A stretch of 64,000 bases of DNA from Brasenia schreberi. Lineage: Eukaryota; Streptophyta; Magnoliopsida; Nymphaeales; Cabombaceae. A program made the translations under genes and the position numbers. A model generated the notes under the pieces. It did not search any database. It was given only the letters and a program-made list of their open reading frames with translations, and had not been told where the DNA came from. Below are positions 12,321 through 47,240 of the stretch, piece by piece. The stretch covers positions 4,221,001-4,285,000 of the forward strand of contig JAYKKT010000064.1 of NCBI GenBank assembly GCA_036023115.1, read 5' to 3'. Position 1 is the first letter of the stretch, and every line of letters starts with the position of its first letter.

Positions 12321-13488
12321 ATAATGTTTTTATAATGTTTTCACGGTAATAAACCAAATATTACTTTTATAGTCTCACATGGCTGGCGGACTTTATTCAT
12401 AAGTTGGTCATAAGCTCTCTACTGGAGGTGTGGACACCGGGCTTGTGCCTCCCCATTGTAACAGAAAAGAAATGAATAGGTCATCAGCTTCAACTGCTAA
12501 TAATTTCCTCTTTGTTTTTTGGTTTTCTTGATGCTAATCATGTCTTAATATATATAATATCCCCAACATTTTCTAAGTGGGCACTACAAGCTTTCATGTG
12601 TAATAATATTAGGTAACCTAATTCATATGATTGGTGATTTTTGTTCAGATAGAATGGGAGTTGTTGAACTCTCATTCATGCTAACGTACAGAGAATTGCT
12701 CGTCTTCAGAGCTTCTGAAAGTTCCACATTCACCTCGAATCTTCGGAGCTCTGGCTGTATCTCACCATTGATGAGAAATGGCCATCACTTATATAACAAA
12801 AGAGTTCGAAAACTATCACTACACCCAACCGGCCAGGAACCCTCTTCGAGCCAGACCCCGGGTCAGACATTGCTCATGCCTTCCATCAAGGTGGCATCCA
12901 TGGTTTGATTTCCAACACTCGTTCAACACCACACAGGTACTGCAACCATCCCCTCATCTGAAGGTGGTCCAACTGTTCCAAGTTGCTTGACCTGAAGCAA
13001 GCGCCGTATCAAGGAAACATGAAAACTTGAAACGCTACGTAGAACGAGATTTTACCAGGTATGACAAGCTTCCCGTAAGGCCTTGGATAACACTGACTGT
13101 GCTAGGATGAACTCTCAATGCGAACTCAAACCAAAACAGGACGCAACAGATCATAATCCAAGGGGTATTGAGCAGGGACGCCGGTTTTATGCCGGTACCC
13201 CTTCAACAGAACAGGGTGAGCAAGTGTAATTGTAAAAATAGTTTTGCTTAACCCCAACAACCCCCAAAAGCACCTCGCCCTTTCAAATCTCAAAAACCAT
13301 ATATGAGGATCAAGACATTGCTACCAACTTGTTTCTTAGAAATGCTTCAAAAGGACTAAGGAGCAGTTCTGCATCCTCTCTTAGCCAAACACTCTAAAGG
13401 AACCAAAATCTAGCATCATCAACATGACGAACAAAATTATCTTATCCTGACTTTCCTCTAGAAACGAAGCCATGGAGGCAAGGCGGAC

Positions 13489-16400
13489 CTAGAATATTCC
13501 AGAAAGAAGGTTGGCTGCAGTCGAGAGTGCAGCCCCTGTAATGGCGCACTGCACAATCTGTTCATGGGAGGCGCCATCTGCGGTTAGTGCCAATGCCGCT
13601 CCGGTGACTGCCCCCGCCACTGCACTGTTTTTCTGCAATCAGGCGTCCATAGATTGCTCTCAGTTTATGATCAACTGAAAGAAAAGGTTACTGCTCCTAT
13701 ATAATAAACATTTCTAAATTTCTAATACAGTGCACGCCCATGTGGGACGCTCCAACCGCCAAAGGCGGTCCATCCACAGGCGGATTCCACTTGCTCTTTG
13801 AATATTTTCTAGTGCTACCATGGATGCCGACCAATTATAACTAACGTATTGCCGTGTAATGACAGTCAGGGTGCTGTTTACTTACCCAATCATGAGAACC
13901 AGTTGCTTCCTTAAGGCCATAGGTGAGCCCTGAGTACATACCCGCAGCTAAACCTGCATCCAGAGCCAGGTAACATCCATTAACAAATGGGGAATACCAC
14001 GAAAGGCCACACAGTTCAGATCGGATGCATCATCTGGCACACAACAGACACCACCATTCAATCAATCTTTGCCATCCACTGTCCAGCTAGAATGATTTGA
14101 TCAGCTAGGACACGATGCAGGAAGATTATCTCTTTCAAGCATCAAGCACTCAAAATTATTTTTGCAGCACACAAGTAGGTCTTTTCTGCAGCGTCTTAAG
14201 TGGATATAGATCTTTAGGTGGGATCCCGAGGTAAGCTAAACCAGGTATGCCTCCATGCCGGACCGAGCCCTCCAGGAGAGTTAACAAACACAAAGTAAAT
14301 AACATCGGTCAAGGTATGATGCAAATCATATAAATCAATTTTATTGCATATGTTGACGACAAAGGGAAAAGGCTTAGTTGTTGTTGTTGACGACACAGAA
14401 GCATGTTAATAGTAATAAAATACGTACCCCACTGGAGGGACTCTTTCCCAGCATTCTTCACCTGTAACACACAAAAGCCCATTAAAATATCCATTTCCGG
14501 GGACTGGTTTCTAATTCCACGATCTCGTTCATATGAACCAGTCATGGTAGAATCAGGCAATCGATTGAACGAAGCTTCAGCCGGATAGGAACAGGGCCTA
14601 GATCCCTTACACTGAACTGGGTAATACTTGCCTTCTCAGAATAGGCATGCTTAGATAAGCCGGTTATATGAAAATCCGGATTCCGAACTCATCAATATCT
14701 CTAACGTCCCAAATCCCAGACGAAAGTTCCCTCTTCGAGTCAGAGGTGAGGTACGTACCGGGTCTCCAAAACTGACCCATGAAATTTTCAAGTCAGGTTC
14801 GGGTGGACCCAGACCCAACACGAACCTAACTCCAACACATTAGTTTGATATACTTATATTTATAAACGATTATTTTGTTATAATACATGCAGAACGTTCT
14901 ATTATACATAACATGTCTTCATAATATGATATATAACCCACATACGCATCTATTTACAGCATATTAACTATATAAACGTAAATTATTATTATAGAATAAG
15001 TATATACAGTAACATTTAAGATAGGTATGTATACAACATGCCTATGGTAATATATAAAATGACATGAGCCGCTTTCTCAATGGACATGAACAATAAATCG
15101 GGTCGTGTACGGGTCAACCTGCTTTGACCAGGCCTAAAGTGACCCGACCCGCCGACCGGATTTGCCGCCCCTACCCAAACTAATCTTATCGATCCCCCTG
15201 TCTAGAAATGAAACACTATAGCCTTGTTTTTCCCACTTCACTCAGTGAGTGTGTGTGTGCGCGTGCAAGTGTGCGTATGCGCGCGTGCCTGTGGGAGAGT
15301 CTGAATATCGTGCTTACCAGAGCCTCCAGAGACTTTGCGCACGTCTCTCCTGCGGTGAAACAAAAAGCAAATAAAAGGCTAAGTAAGTAAGCTGCCCTCT
15401 CCGGCATCGGAAAGTAAAGCTGTAGATCATTCGGCTGGTTCCCTCACCTTTAAAGTCGTTCAAGCGAGGGTGCCGCTTGGTACCAGTCAGGTCTGGGAAG
15501 CCATTGCTATCCGTGCTCGATCCTGATCGTTTGACGATAACGCTCTTAGCTTTGTCAAGTATTACAAAAGAAACCGACGCACAGACAAGAGAGCAAATCC
15601 AGCTAAATGAGGACGTTAAAGTATTTTCGTCCCATATACACCCCAGAACCTCACAAGGTCAAAGAACTTCGGAAAAAAAATGTTTCCCTCTGATTCGTCT
15701 CCTCGAGAGTTTTGAGGGAGCCATCTCTTATGGGAAAAGATGTTCATCTTCGAAAATTCAAATGAGGGAGTCTCGGAACCTAAGAAGACTAAGAGGAAAC
15801 AGAAATAAATATAAAAAAGGAACTATATAAAATACAATTATGACAAACATTGATTAAGGAAAATATTTTGATCTGTCCCCGACTGCACGCAGCTCCTCCT
15901 TTGGCAAATTGAAATCATCTCCTCCTCCTTACAATGAAGAACTTAGAAGATATAACACGATACCGTGGTCGTGCATGATGCACCTTTCTCCTAGTCATTT
16001 TAGTATGTTGAATCGATTGCCAGAGAGAACATAAGGAAATAACATTCGTCCTAATGAACGGAATTTCAAACGACGACAGAGGCCAGAACAACTCGGTCGC
16101 TACACGCTATTGCGACGCACTCCTAAGGACGTAGAACAGATATAAGCGTGCAAAATAAAGAAATAGGACGCGTGAATCGGTTTTCGTGATGACTAAAACG
16201 ACATTACAACTCGAAAGGACGGTTCACCTTCGATCACAGTCAGACATGCCTCCCGGCTCACCGCCTGAACAGCACCGATCTGAAACCACCAGAAAGCAAC
16301 AAAATAAATGTGAGACAGAGAGAGTAGGCATTTGAAAATGTAATAAACTAATCAGAGTAACAGTAAATGACAGCGATAGATCCGAAAGCCACTCTTAAAC

Positions 16401-16665
16401 TAATAAGAAGGGTTCGTCGAGAAACATACCGATAAGAAAACCTTCCTAAAAGAATGAAAAGGAGAAGAGGAGAAAGGAATCCGGAACTACGGATGACCTA
16501 GACAGGATAAAGTATGAGACAGACAGACGAACGGACGGCCAGACGGAGAGAAAGAGAGATCGGAAAACCGCTGCTAAACCAGTACGAGGGACATAATTTC
16601 ATACTCGAACAGACCTATGTACGCAAGGAAGGGCACACAGATAATCACCAAAAAGGCAGAAAGGC

Positions 16666-16711
<46 letters not shown>

Positions 16712-16832
16712 CTCCGGCAGCCTTGACGAAGCTCTCAGCGATCCTGTTAAGGAGAGGGTGCCCGAGGTCAAAGAGCCCGCTCTTGTCGAAGCTCCGGAGC
16801 TCGTCCAGAAGCGATTTCCCGGTGCAGTTCAT
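13489..16832 (-). CDS. OEP162: Outer envelope pore protein 16-2 (OEP16-2), complete
   Basis: A 174-residue Tim17/22/23-family (PRAT) channel protein of the chloroplast outer envelope, amino-acid-selective in the OEP16 family. Seven exons on the minus strand: 16713-16832, 16228-16279, 15448-15522, 15318-15349, 14428-14461, 13886-13953 and 13489-13632; all phases agree and all introns are GT-AG. Key matches to Arabidopsis OEP16-2 (about 178 residues): LFDLGHPLLNRIAESFVKAAG in exon 1, IGAVQAVSREA in exon 2, VKNAGKESLQWG in exon 5, GLAAGMYSGLTYG in exon 6, and GAALSTAANLLSGIF at the C-terminus. Four glycine-rich membrane helices are expected. The extra loop SSTDSNGFPDLTG (exon 3) is typical of the OEP16-2 subtype, which in Arabidopsis is seed/pollen-expressed. 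The start MNCTGKS was chosen by family length. The exon 1 donor lies inside a CT microsatellite. Confidence 0.93.
14351..14395 (+). mobile_element. 23-nt LINE insertion with target-site duplication
   Basis: Inside OEP16-2 intron 5, a 23-nt insert (14362-14384) contains GGGAAAAGGCTTAGTTG, the extreme 3' end of the window's LINE family with the first TTG units. It is flanked by a perfect 11-bp direct repeat TGTTGACGACA at 14351-14361 and 14385-14395. This reads as an almost fully 5'-truncated retrotransposition event. Confidence 0.75.
14760..15173. mobile_element. Probable non-autonomous hAT-like element (right end)
   Basis: Rich in GGGTCGGGT/ACCCGACCC words and ending in TTTGCCGCCCCTA (15161-15173), whose complement TAGGGGCGGCAAA is a common plant hAT-type terminal sequence. 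The left end is degraded, and no target duplication was found. It lies in OEP16-2 intron 4. Confidence 0.45.
15246..15294. repeat. GT/GC-rich microsatellite
   Basis: Imperfect GTGTGTGCGCGTGC tract in OEP16-2 intron 4, close to exon 4. Confidence 0.7.
16667..16712. repeat. (TA)n(GA)n microsatellite overlapping OEP16-2 donor
   Basis: About 10 TA units followed by about 12 GA units on the plus strand. The GA tract runs right up to the OEP16-2 exon 1 boundary, so the 5' splice site on the minus strand reads GGA|GTCTCTCT. Confidence 0.9.
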
Positions 16833-18744
16833 CTCTCTCCGACTATCGATCAAGGACTCCCTTCGCCACCGACGTAACAAACGCAATGCCGACCAACAAA
16901 GCCACAAGAAGCAGAAACTCCCCAAAAAAGAGACGGGCAACAAGATCGGCAGCGAGCCATTATATCGTCATTCCTCGTTTGAAAAGACCACTTCACCATC
17001 ATAGATTAACCTGGACAAGATCCTAAAAAGGGGGTTTGGACCATGAGAGGCAGGGCAGAATGGGCAATAAAATGCGATCGACACGTAATAGTTTCCCGCG
17101 ACATTCCTGCCCGACGCGTCGGTCATCTGAAACGGATTTGACGGTTTGCCTTTACTATCCCTATATGTTTTGGTAATTACGGAGGAGTCTCTCGTCACTC
17201 TGCAGACAGTCGGGTTCGCGCTTTCCAGTGGTCGAGGGCAAAGTCGTCATCCGAGAAAATGCCACACTGTGCAGATGTCGGGTCGGATATCTGGCCCGAC
17301 TTCACCCCTCGTTTGATCGGATCCGTTAAACCCGCCCCATCTAAGTGGATGAACGGTGCGGAATGCGTTCCATACTCACGCATGAGAGATTCTCACGTTT
17401 TAATCACGACGTTTTATATTTTTATCGGCGAAAATAATCACAATACAGGGCATGGCACAAAGAGCGATAGCTCACCCGGTCAAGGGACGACTCACAAGTT
17501 GAAGGTCATGAGTTTGATACGAAGGGTGTTCGTCTGACTTTAGTCTCTCGGTTCTCATTTTTTCCTAAATCTTCTTGGGTAATGCAAATACTCGGTAGAG
17601 ACGATTCATCGTTGAAGATTGTTATACTAGAATTATAGACTTAACTAGGATTTTGTTTTCTTCAATAATTAATGCAGGTCTGCTCTCAATAACTATCCAC
17701 AAATCAACCTCTTTCCAATATGGATCCAGGTTTTGAACCCGATCCGACCCGACAACTCCTCCAATGAGTTTGCGCAATCTTTTAGGTTCAGGCATATCCC
17801 CTCGGTTCCATCCCATGGGAACCAAGGGATTATGAATCTCGGGTCTCATGTTCTTCTCAAGGCCTCCATTTGGTTTCGGTTCTTGCTATACTAATACTGG
17901 ATCCAGGTCTATGATGATGCTGACTCTTGTTTTTGGTCCAATTTTATTTATTTATTTTGGTATTGAAACAAGACCGAAGCCAAATACATACAAGTGCGCA
18001 TGCACCTCTTACGAGTTGAACTCCTCACCAACAAGAGAGGGTTAGTTGCCTTGCCGTTGAGCCAATGTTTTTTTTTTAAATGTATGTTCAATTTAATTGT
18101 AATTTCATTTGAAAAATCATGCGATAAAGGTGAGATCCCGTGATCTTTTTTGGTTTTCAAAACAATGGTATTTGATTATGATCATGAGCGACTGTTATTA
18201 TATATTAAAATATTATTCTTTTAGTTTCATAAGCTTAAACCTCATAATTAAACAATACAACCAAACCCTAGACCTCATATATCGTTTTCACTCGGGTTTC
18301 AAATATGGGTTTGCCGTGTTTGGCTTCTGCCAAAGAGGCGATTCGGGTTCGATTTGGGTGGCGGAACCGAGTCTAACCGGTCACGTGAAGACTATAATTC
18401 TGGATCGGATCAATTTCGGATTATTGAAGTCAATCTATATCCGATCCAGTTGGGTGGAGAATCACACGAAACTGAAAGTAGAAAGTAGAAAGTAGAAACC
18501 CTCCTCTCCGTGGCGGGGAAGAAGGGAATCGTTTCTCTCTTTTGCTTCTTCCTTTATTATTTCTCGCGCGCGTGGGCACCGCCGTCTCGCTCTCTGGTCG
18601 TCTTCCCTGTTTCGTCTCGCAAGCGCCCGAGCTCCTCTCTCCTTCGTCACTTGGGGTTAGGGTTTTCTTCCCTCTTCCCTATTGGCGAAGAGCGAGGTCT
18701 TCCGATTGAAACCACACGAGCATTGGTATCAGGTTTCTCTTTTC
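16833..18744. other. Divergent intergenic region OEP16-2 / MIRO
   Basis: Upstream sequence shared by OEP16-2 (minus) and MIRO (plus). It contains a copy of the short dispersed repeat (17460-17545), a GC-rich, CT-rich segment at 18500-18740 that is the likely MIRO leader, and no convincing gene. ORFs of 60-128 codons here match nothing known to me. Confidence 0.45.
17460..17545 (-). repeat. Short interspersed repeat, copy 2
   Basis: The minus strand carries CGTATCAAACTCATGACCTTC split by one difference from copy 1, then TGTGAGTC and GAGCTATCGCTCTTTGTGC. Same order and spacing as the copies at 11510 and 42445. Confidence 0.5.
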
Positions 18745-19140
18745 GGTAACTTTTTGATTCCTCTTCTTCATTGTGTTCATCGTTTGTATTATTTTCTTCT
18801 TTTTCTTTCTCAGATTTGGTTTTCATGGCGGTGTTTTCGTTTTTCTGGCTAATTTTTGGCAGTAGTCATGTAGAAATCACTACCGAGAGTTCGATTCGAA
18901 CAGATTATCGGAGAATCTCCTTCTCTCTCTTCTCCTTATCTATAGTTCGATTTCATAGATTCGGGATTTATTGCCACAAGGGCAAAACAATAAGGTTTTC
19001 TACGAGAATTGCCGTAGATCGATGGTTTTCAATCTTCCTTGTCGTATCGGTTGTTAACTATTTTCATCTGTTGGGATGTCGGGTTCCCCATCGAATGATT
19101 GGAGCAGCTAAAAGGTTTGCCGTGTTATTTCATTTGCGTA
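18745..19140 (+). other. Probable MIRO 5'-UTR intron
   Basis: A donor-like CGGTAACTTT at 18744 and an acceptor-like TTTGCGTAG ending at 19140 bracket a T-rich stretch just before the coding start at 19151. Inferred from base composition and splice signals only. Confidence 0.4.
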
Positions 19141-19150
19141 GGTGTTGCTA

Positions 19151-41192
<22,042 letters not shown>

Positions 41193-43160
41193 CTTCCTCT
41201 TAGTAATATCAGGCCTCAATGGTTTGGCTATATGCAGCAGACAAGCATCCATTCGGATGGCTTCCTCTTGGTCATCTCAGGCCTCAATGGTTTGGCTTTT
41301 CGTCATAATATAGAGGAGAAATAGGTATCCTGGAAACTCTCCTGCCTTCTCTTCATATTTCTGTTTGTTTTTTGGGTTCATTTGGGAACAGAATGTATGG
41401 AGCAGCTAAATGTTGTAGGAGACGGGTGCCTTCTTGGCTTGGTTTCTTTCTTTAGCTGTTTGTTGCTTTGATGCTCTTAGGGGTTGGTTATATTATCACA
41501 AAACAGCACATGGGAGTGATGTTTCCAAGCATAATATTCTTTTTCCAAGTGCGTCCATAATTTATCTCTGCTGGTCGATTTTCTGAAATTGGATCGATTC
41601 ATGTTTTGCATCACTAGTCATATTGCGTAACCGAGGTGTGCCACATGGGTGTGGATGTTGAAATACAGCACGTACATACATATGTACGTATGAGATGTTT
41701 TTTTATGATCCTGACGGAAGCTCGGAGTTTCTAACCGCATGGATTATGTGGGAGCTTCTTGTATTGCCGGCGTAAGGTGGCAGACCAATTTGTGGGCGAG
41801 GTGAGGCAGCTGCCTCACCTGAAATCCTAATAAATCTAACAATCTATAAACAGTGGAATATTTTTTTTTATAAACTATGTGAACAGCCTCGCATCCTTTG
41901 TTTGGCTTCACGGTTTGTAGGAAATACGATCTCTACAGTTTAAAACCAACTAAATTATCAGGGGTGTTTCCCGAGATTATTGTGAAGCTTATGAAGTGAA
42001 GTGGGTGAGAGTGGCCACAGAAAGAGTGCTTTCATGTGGTTTTTATTTGCAAGAATTCATCTGTGTGAGGGGTTGCGCGCTGCGTTCCCGTTGCTGTCCG
42101 TGATGGTCTCGGATGTTACTTTACTCAAGCTCCGCTTGACGAACGTCTGAAATTTTTTTTTGCGCATCCTGGCAACAAACTTGTGTCATTGACGTACATG
42201 TAGGCTTCAGAAATGCGATGAGCTTCTTCTCTTGTTATTTGGGGGTAGGGGGTACATGACTAACTCGAGTGAGGCTTCTTCTGTGTGTGTGTGTTGATGC
42301 TGTGGTTAGAATATGATACTGCTATATTTCCAAAGCCCCAAAAGGGAAAAATCAAAAACTTGTCCAACGTAATTTTGTGTGGTGGGTATCTTGTTCTCTT
42401 CTTTTCTGCTAAATGGGGATGCTGAAACCACATGCATGTTCCAGGGATTGGAGTCACGACCTTCAACTTGTTAACTATGTGAGAGCTATTGCTTGTTATG
42501 CAGATGTATCGTACATCTTTTTCTATTGTTATATCTGGGTTCTAGTTCTGTTATGTGATTCACATAAACTGAGTAAATTATTTCATTGATTATATATTGA
42601 ATTCTTGGGTTTCTAAAATTAATTATCTTTTAATGCTTAATTATTTTTCTTAAATTGACCATGCCTTAGCAGGAATGACAACATATCTAATTCACCAGAT
42701 ATGATAATACCCATTTTCGAAAAATCCAGTGCCAAAGCCACGGAATGGGTAAGTACCGTAAGTTGCCAATCCCTAATCTAAAACTGATAGATATTTTAGC
42801 AGAAATTTTTATATGTGATTCTTGTTGAAGCATATAGGGTGCGGGGGATCTTTCATCCTCGTTGGAGGAGAATTTTCCAAACTATATATATATATATAAT
42901 GTGTGTGTGTGTGTGTGTAGACAGAGGGGGTAGTGGTGAATGTTATCCATACTCAAATCTATTCAAAACTCTTTGACTAGCGTGATCAGTGGTGAGACTT
43001 GAATTAAAAGTATTATTTTTATTTAATGTGATATATGAATTAAATATATTTTTTGCTTTGTCAAATCAAGGTCTTCAATAGTTCGTTTCAAGGATTGAAC
43101 AGATTTTAGCCTAGATGAGTCTTCAGCATTTATGACTAGCTCTTTTATATATATATATAT
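41193..43160. other. MIRO 3' flank / intergenic
   Basis: 3' UTR and flank of MIRO. No gene. Holds the third copy of the short dispersed repeat (42445-42505) and TA/GT microsatellites at 42882-42920. Confidence 0.45.
42445..42505 (+). repeat. Short interspersed repeat, copy 3
   Basis: GGAGTCACGACCTTCAACTTG then GAGAGCTATTGCTTGTTATGC (split), aligning with copies at 11510 and 17460. Confidence 0.5.
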
Positions 43161-45100
43161 TAGGAAAGTGGCGAAAGATGTGTTAGGTGTATCTAAGGGA
43201 GGTGTACCGTTACAAAAAGAAGCTTTGTGGTGGAGTGAAGTAGTGCAAAATAAAATCAAGACAAGGAGAGCATGTTACAAATTACATTATGCTAAAAAAA
43301 CTAGTGAAACTTTAGAGACTTATAAGAAAGCAAAGAATAAAGCGAAAAAGGCCATGAGTAAAGCAAAAGCTAAAATTTGGGAGGATTTATATAAAAAAAC
43401 TCAACTCAAAAGAGGGTGAAAGAGATATTTTGAGGACAGCTAGGTCTAGATATAAGAAAACTAAAGATCTTAATTATGTTATATGCATCAAGGACGATGA
43501 TGAAAAAATTCTCGTGGCAAATGTTGATATAAGAAATAGATGGGAAAACTATTTTTATAAGCTTTTTAATGAAAATAAAGATGTTAGTATTAGCTTAGGA
43601 GTTATCGTGAGCTAATAAAGTCAAAGAGGCTCTTAAAGTTGGAAAAGTGTTAGTAGAGGGTGGTAAATCAGTAGGACCAGATAATAATCCTATAGAAGTT
43701 TGGAAAATACTAGGAGAAATAGGAATCACTTGGCTCATAAGGCTATTTAATGAAATATGGAAAAAACAAAAGATGCCCGAGGAATGGAAAGCAAGTACAC
43801 TTATACCCATATATAAGAACAAGGGAGACATTCAAAATTGTGCGAATTATCGAGGTATCAAGTTAATGAAACATACTATGAAATTATGGGAAGGAATTAT
43901 CGAACGTAGGTTAAGACAAATATCAAGTATAACAGAGAACCAATTTGGATTCATGCTAGGCAGGTCTACTGTTGAAGCGATTCACCTTTTGAGACATCTT
44001 ATGAAACATTTTACAGCAAAAAAGAAAGACCTTCACATGATATTTATTGATCTAGAAAAAGCTTATGATAGAGTATCGAGGGAGGTTCTTTGGACAACTT
44101 TGCAAATAAGAGGTATCCCATTGACATACATTAACCTTATAAGAGACATGTATGATGGTGCAAAAAAATGTGTGAGCACTCATGAAGGAATGACAGACTT
44201 CTTTGAAGTTAATATTGGGTTATATCAAGGATCACCTTTAAGTCCATACTTATTTATAATGGTGATTGATGAGTTAGCAAAACATATTCAAGATGAAGTA
44301 CCTTGGTGTATGTTATTTGCAAATGATGTTGTATTAGTGGAGGAATCTAAGGAAAAAGTTAATAGAAAATTGGAACTATGGAGAGAAACATTAGAAAGCA
44401 AAGGCCTCCGACTTAGTAGAACAAAGACAAAATATATGGAATGTAAGTTTGATAATTTGGTTACCTCAGAGGACATAGAAATTAAAATTGGCACACATTG
44501 TATCCCCAAAAGGAAAGTTTTAAATACCTAGGGTCAATTTTTCAAAGTGATGGAAGAATTGATGGAGATGTTACGCATAAAATTAATGCTGGTTGATTAA
44601 AATGGAGAGGAGCATGAGGTATTCTTTGTGATAAGAAGATATCATTAAAGTTAAAAGGTAAATATTATAGAGTAGCAATTAGGCCTGCCATGTTTTATGG
44701 TTCTGAGTGTTTGCAGTTAATCATCAACATGTACAAAAGATGTCTGTGACAGAAATGAAGATGTTGAGATGGATGAGTGGTCATATAAGAAAAAACCGTA
44801 TACATAATGAGATTATTAGAAACAAATTAGGAGTGGCACCAATAGAGGATAAAATGAGAGGATATCGTTTAAGATGGTTTTGACATATAGAAAGAAGATC
44901 AAAAGAAGAACCTATAAGAAGATATGAAAAACTAAATTTGGAAAGTATTAAAAGAGATAGAGGACGACCACAAAAGTGTTGGAAAGAAACAATAAAGAAT
45001 GATCTAGCTTATTGTGAGTTAACTGCTAACATGACACACGATAGGGATCTGTGGAAACAAAGAATTCATGTAGCCTACCCCGTCTAGTATGGGAAAAGGC
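43161..45100 (+). mobile_element. RTE-type LINE, 5'-truncated, sense orientation
   Basis: About 1.9 kb. 43161-43419 encodes the basic linker (KTRRACYKLHYAKKTSETL, KAKNKAKKAMSKAKAKIWE). 43647-44531 encodes RT with NQFGFMLGRST, FIDLEKAYDRVSREVL, GLYQGSPLSPYLF and the catalytic box changed to FAND (MLFANDVVLVEE). The C-terminal part to 45088 is broken by stops and a frameshift. It ends GTCTAGTATGGGAAAAGGC without the TTG tail. The endonuclease is absent; the copy is dead. Confidence 0.9.
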
Positions 45101-45818
45101 CATTGACACTTAATGGTAATGAGACATGCTACAAGACAGTAATGTAAATGACCCTCATTCTTAATTTTAAACAATTATGATTTGCATATATTTTCATGAG
45201 TTTAGAACATTATCCTGAACAAATAGCAACACTATCGTTCCTCTACGAGACACGCAACTCGCCTACTTAGTGCCATAGTGAATTTCGATTCAGAACAAAA
45301 CCGGTCCGCATTCAGATAGGAGGCCTCGTGTTTTGAAACAGTTCAGCTTGTATCAGCAGTTCTAAAGCGTTTGATCTGTAGTTCTGCAAGGCAGGCACAG
45401 CGCCCAGGTGTTGGACCCGAGACCTCCTTTTTGAGTCAACTTTAAGCAAATAGAGCCCTGTCTCCTTGAGCATTGACGTAGTTTGGATCCAATTAGACTC
45501 AAGTCCCTTTCAAATCATCTTCGAGCCTCACATATATCCAATTAGAAAATGGATTGAACCTGGGCAGTAGTATCCAATTTCCACAGCAAAAAGACTTGTT
45601 ACTTGTCAGATTAATCTTTTCAAACCTGCATCTTAGATTTGGAGCTGGATCCAATCCTTATCTGATTTGGTAGGAGCGAATTGTAGTATCTCTGTTCAAT
45701 CGAATGACTTGTCATATATATATATATATTAGCTGCTTGTGCTCATATTATCTTATATACAAAGAAACTTCTTTTTTCGGATGTTTAAAGGACAAGTGTT
45801 CTAAGTGGTGGACCTGTC

Positions 45819-45850
<32 letters not shown>

Positions 45851-47240
45851 ATATATACATATGTATGTATCTATATATGTATTTGAGAGAGAGAAATTAG
45901 TACATGATCACATTGTTAAATAGTTAAAAAAGCTTTAATATTTCAACTATTAGATATTGAAGAACATCAACAGTTCAAAATTAAAATTTAAAGTGAAGAT
46001 ACTAGTGTATTTTGAGGTGCATTTATTGTACCTTGTACTCTTGACATCTTTGTTTAATAAGTTTAGTCATCTATCTCATCAATCAAGCAATCCTTAAGTA
46101 TTTTTAAGACTAACCTCACTCTGTCTGGGAATGATATAGTATTCTCGATGTTCTTGATGAATGATTGAATACATTGCGTTGTTGGCTCCGCTTAAACATT
46201 TCCGGTTCCGGATTACCTAGAATCCAGAACTGAAACTGAACTTTTCCGAGACCGCTTATTATTATTATTTTTTTAAAGGGCTCTTGGCTCCTCTCGGAGT
46301 CAAACTCCCACCTGACTTAAGGTAAGCTTCAACATGGATTAAAATGTGTAATATATATATATATATATATATAATGGTTTAAAATCTTCGGTTCGAAACT
46401 GGAATTATGAACCGTAACTAAACTGAGAGGTCCCCGGGTCCAGTTACAATTCTGGGGCCGGTTCAGTTGGTTCTGGTTACCAGCGGTTCCGAAGACGAGT
46501 TGCAGTGGATTTGGCTCGAACACGACCAGGCTGAGTCCGGGTTTCGAAAGAAAAAATGACTATGAAACGGGTCGGGTATTGGGTCAACCTGATTGTGACC
46601 TGTCCCATGGACCTTATCTGCCACCCTGATCGATGTTTCTTGCTTTCCCAAGAAGAACGGGACAATCTAGAAAGATAGTTCAACGGCTACCCTTTCATTT
46701 CAGTCAACGATAAGCCCTTTCGAAATGTCAAGAAAGTCCTACTTCGGAAATAACTTCTCATTTTCGGCAAAAATCAGCAAGACTAGGTTCTGGAAAATTT
46801 TCGTTTTTATTTGCTTATTTTATCATGAAATTAAATATTTCCTTTTCTTTTTCATCCTTTTTGACAAGCTAAAAATCTTTGATACCCTTGCATGTGGCCG
46901 TAAATGGCAAATCACTCCCTTTCTTCGGTCGTAGGAATTCCTTATTGCCATTTCAGTTCCCTACTAATCTCCAGTAAGGGCAAACGAGTAATTTAGGCTC
47001 AAACAGGCAACTATTTTTCCTTATCCTCAAAAACACGTTCATGGAAAAATCAGGCCGTAAAAGGATAGTGGCAAATTGAGAGAATATCTTAAAATGAAGG
47101 CTATTTACAAAGCATTGAATTTCGTTCTTTTGCCGCTTCAAACTTTATCGAGCAGTATTCCTTTTTATTCCAAGGGAAAAATGCCGTGACTTGTTTGTCA
47201 TTTATGAAAGATTTTAGGGTTAAATTAGTCCATGACGAAC
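45101..47240. other. Intergenic with simple repeats and GGTTC-rich element
   Basis: TA tracts at 45712-45730 and 45819-45880 (TA/TATG compound) and about 46350-46372. The stretch 46190-46640 is rich in GGTTC/CCGGTTC and GGGTCGGGT and ends in ATCTGCCACCCTGA (46614-46627), the complement of a CAGGGTGGCA hAT-like terminus. No gene seen. Confidence 0.45.
46380..46628. mobile_element. Possible hAT-like MITE remnant
   Basis: Right end TCTGCCACCCTGA resembles the complement of plant hAT-type termini, preceded by GGGTCGGGTATTGGGTCAACC as in the 14760-15173 element. No left terminus or target duplication found. Confidence 0.35.

Larger units (their letters stand above)
9009..13488. other. Intergenic; no gene recognised
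   Basis: Contains the 3' flank of the PPR gene, simple repeats (10447-10473 CT; 11791-11832 TA/CA/GT; 12283-12314 AT), an old LINE fragment (12119-12175), and one copy of a short dispersed repeat (11510-11580). Open frames of 95-113 codons at 10013-10354 and 10601-10888 resemble no family I know and are probably chance. Confidence 0.5.

Noticed and set aside
16968..17198. 76-codon ORF upstream of OEP16-2, considered as an upstream exon
   Set aside because: OEP16-2 is already complete at family length starting at 16832, and the ORF resembles nothing known.
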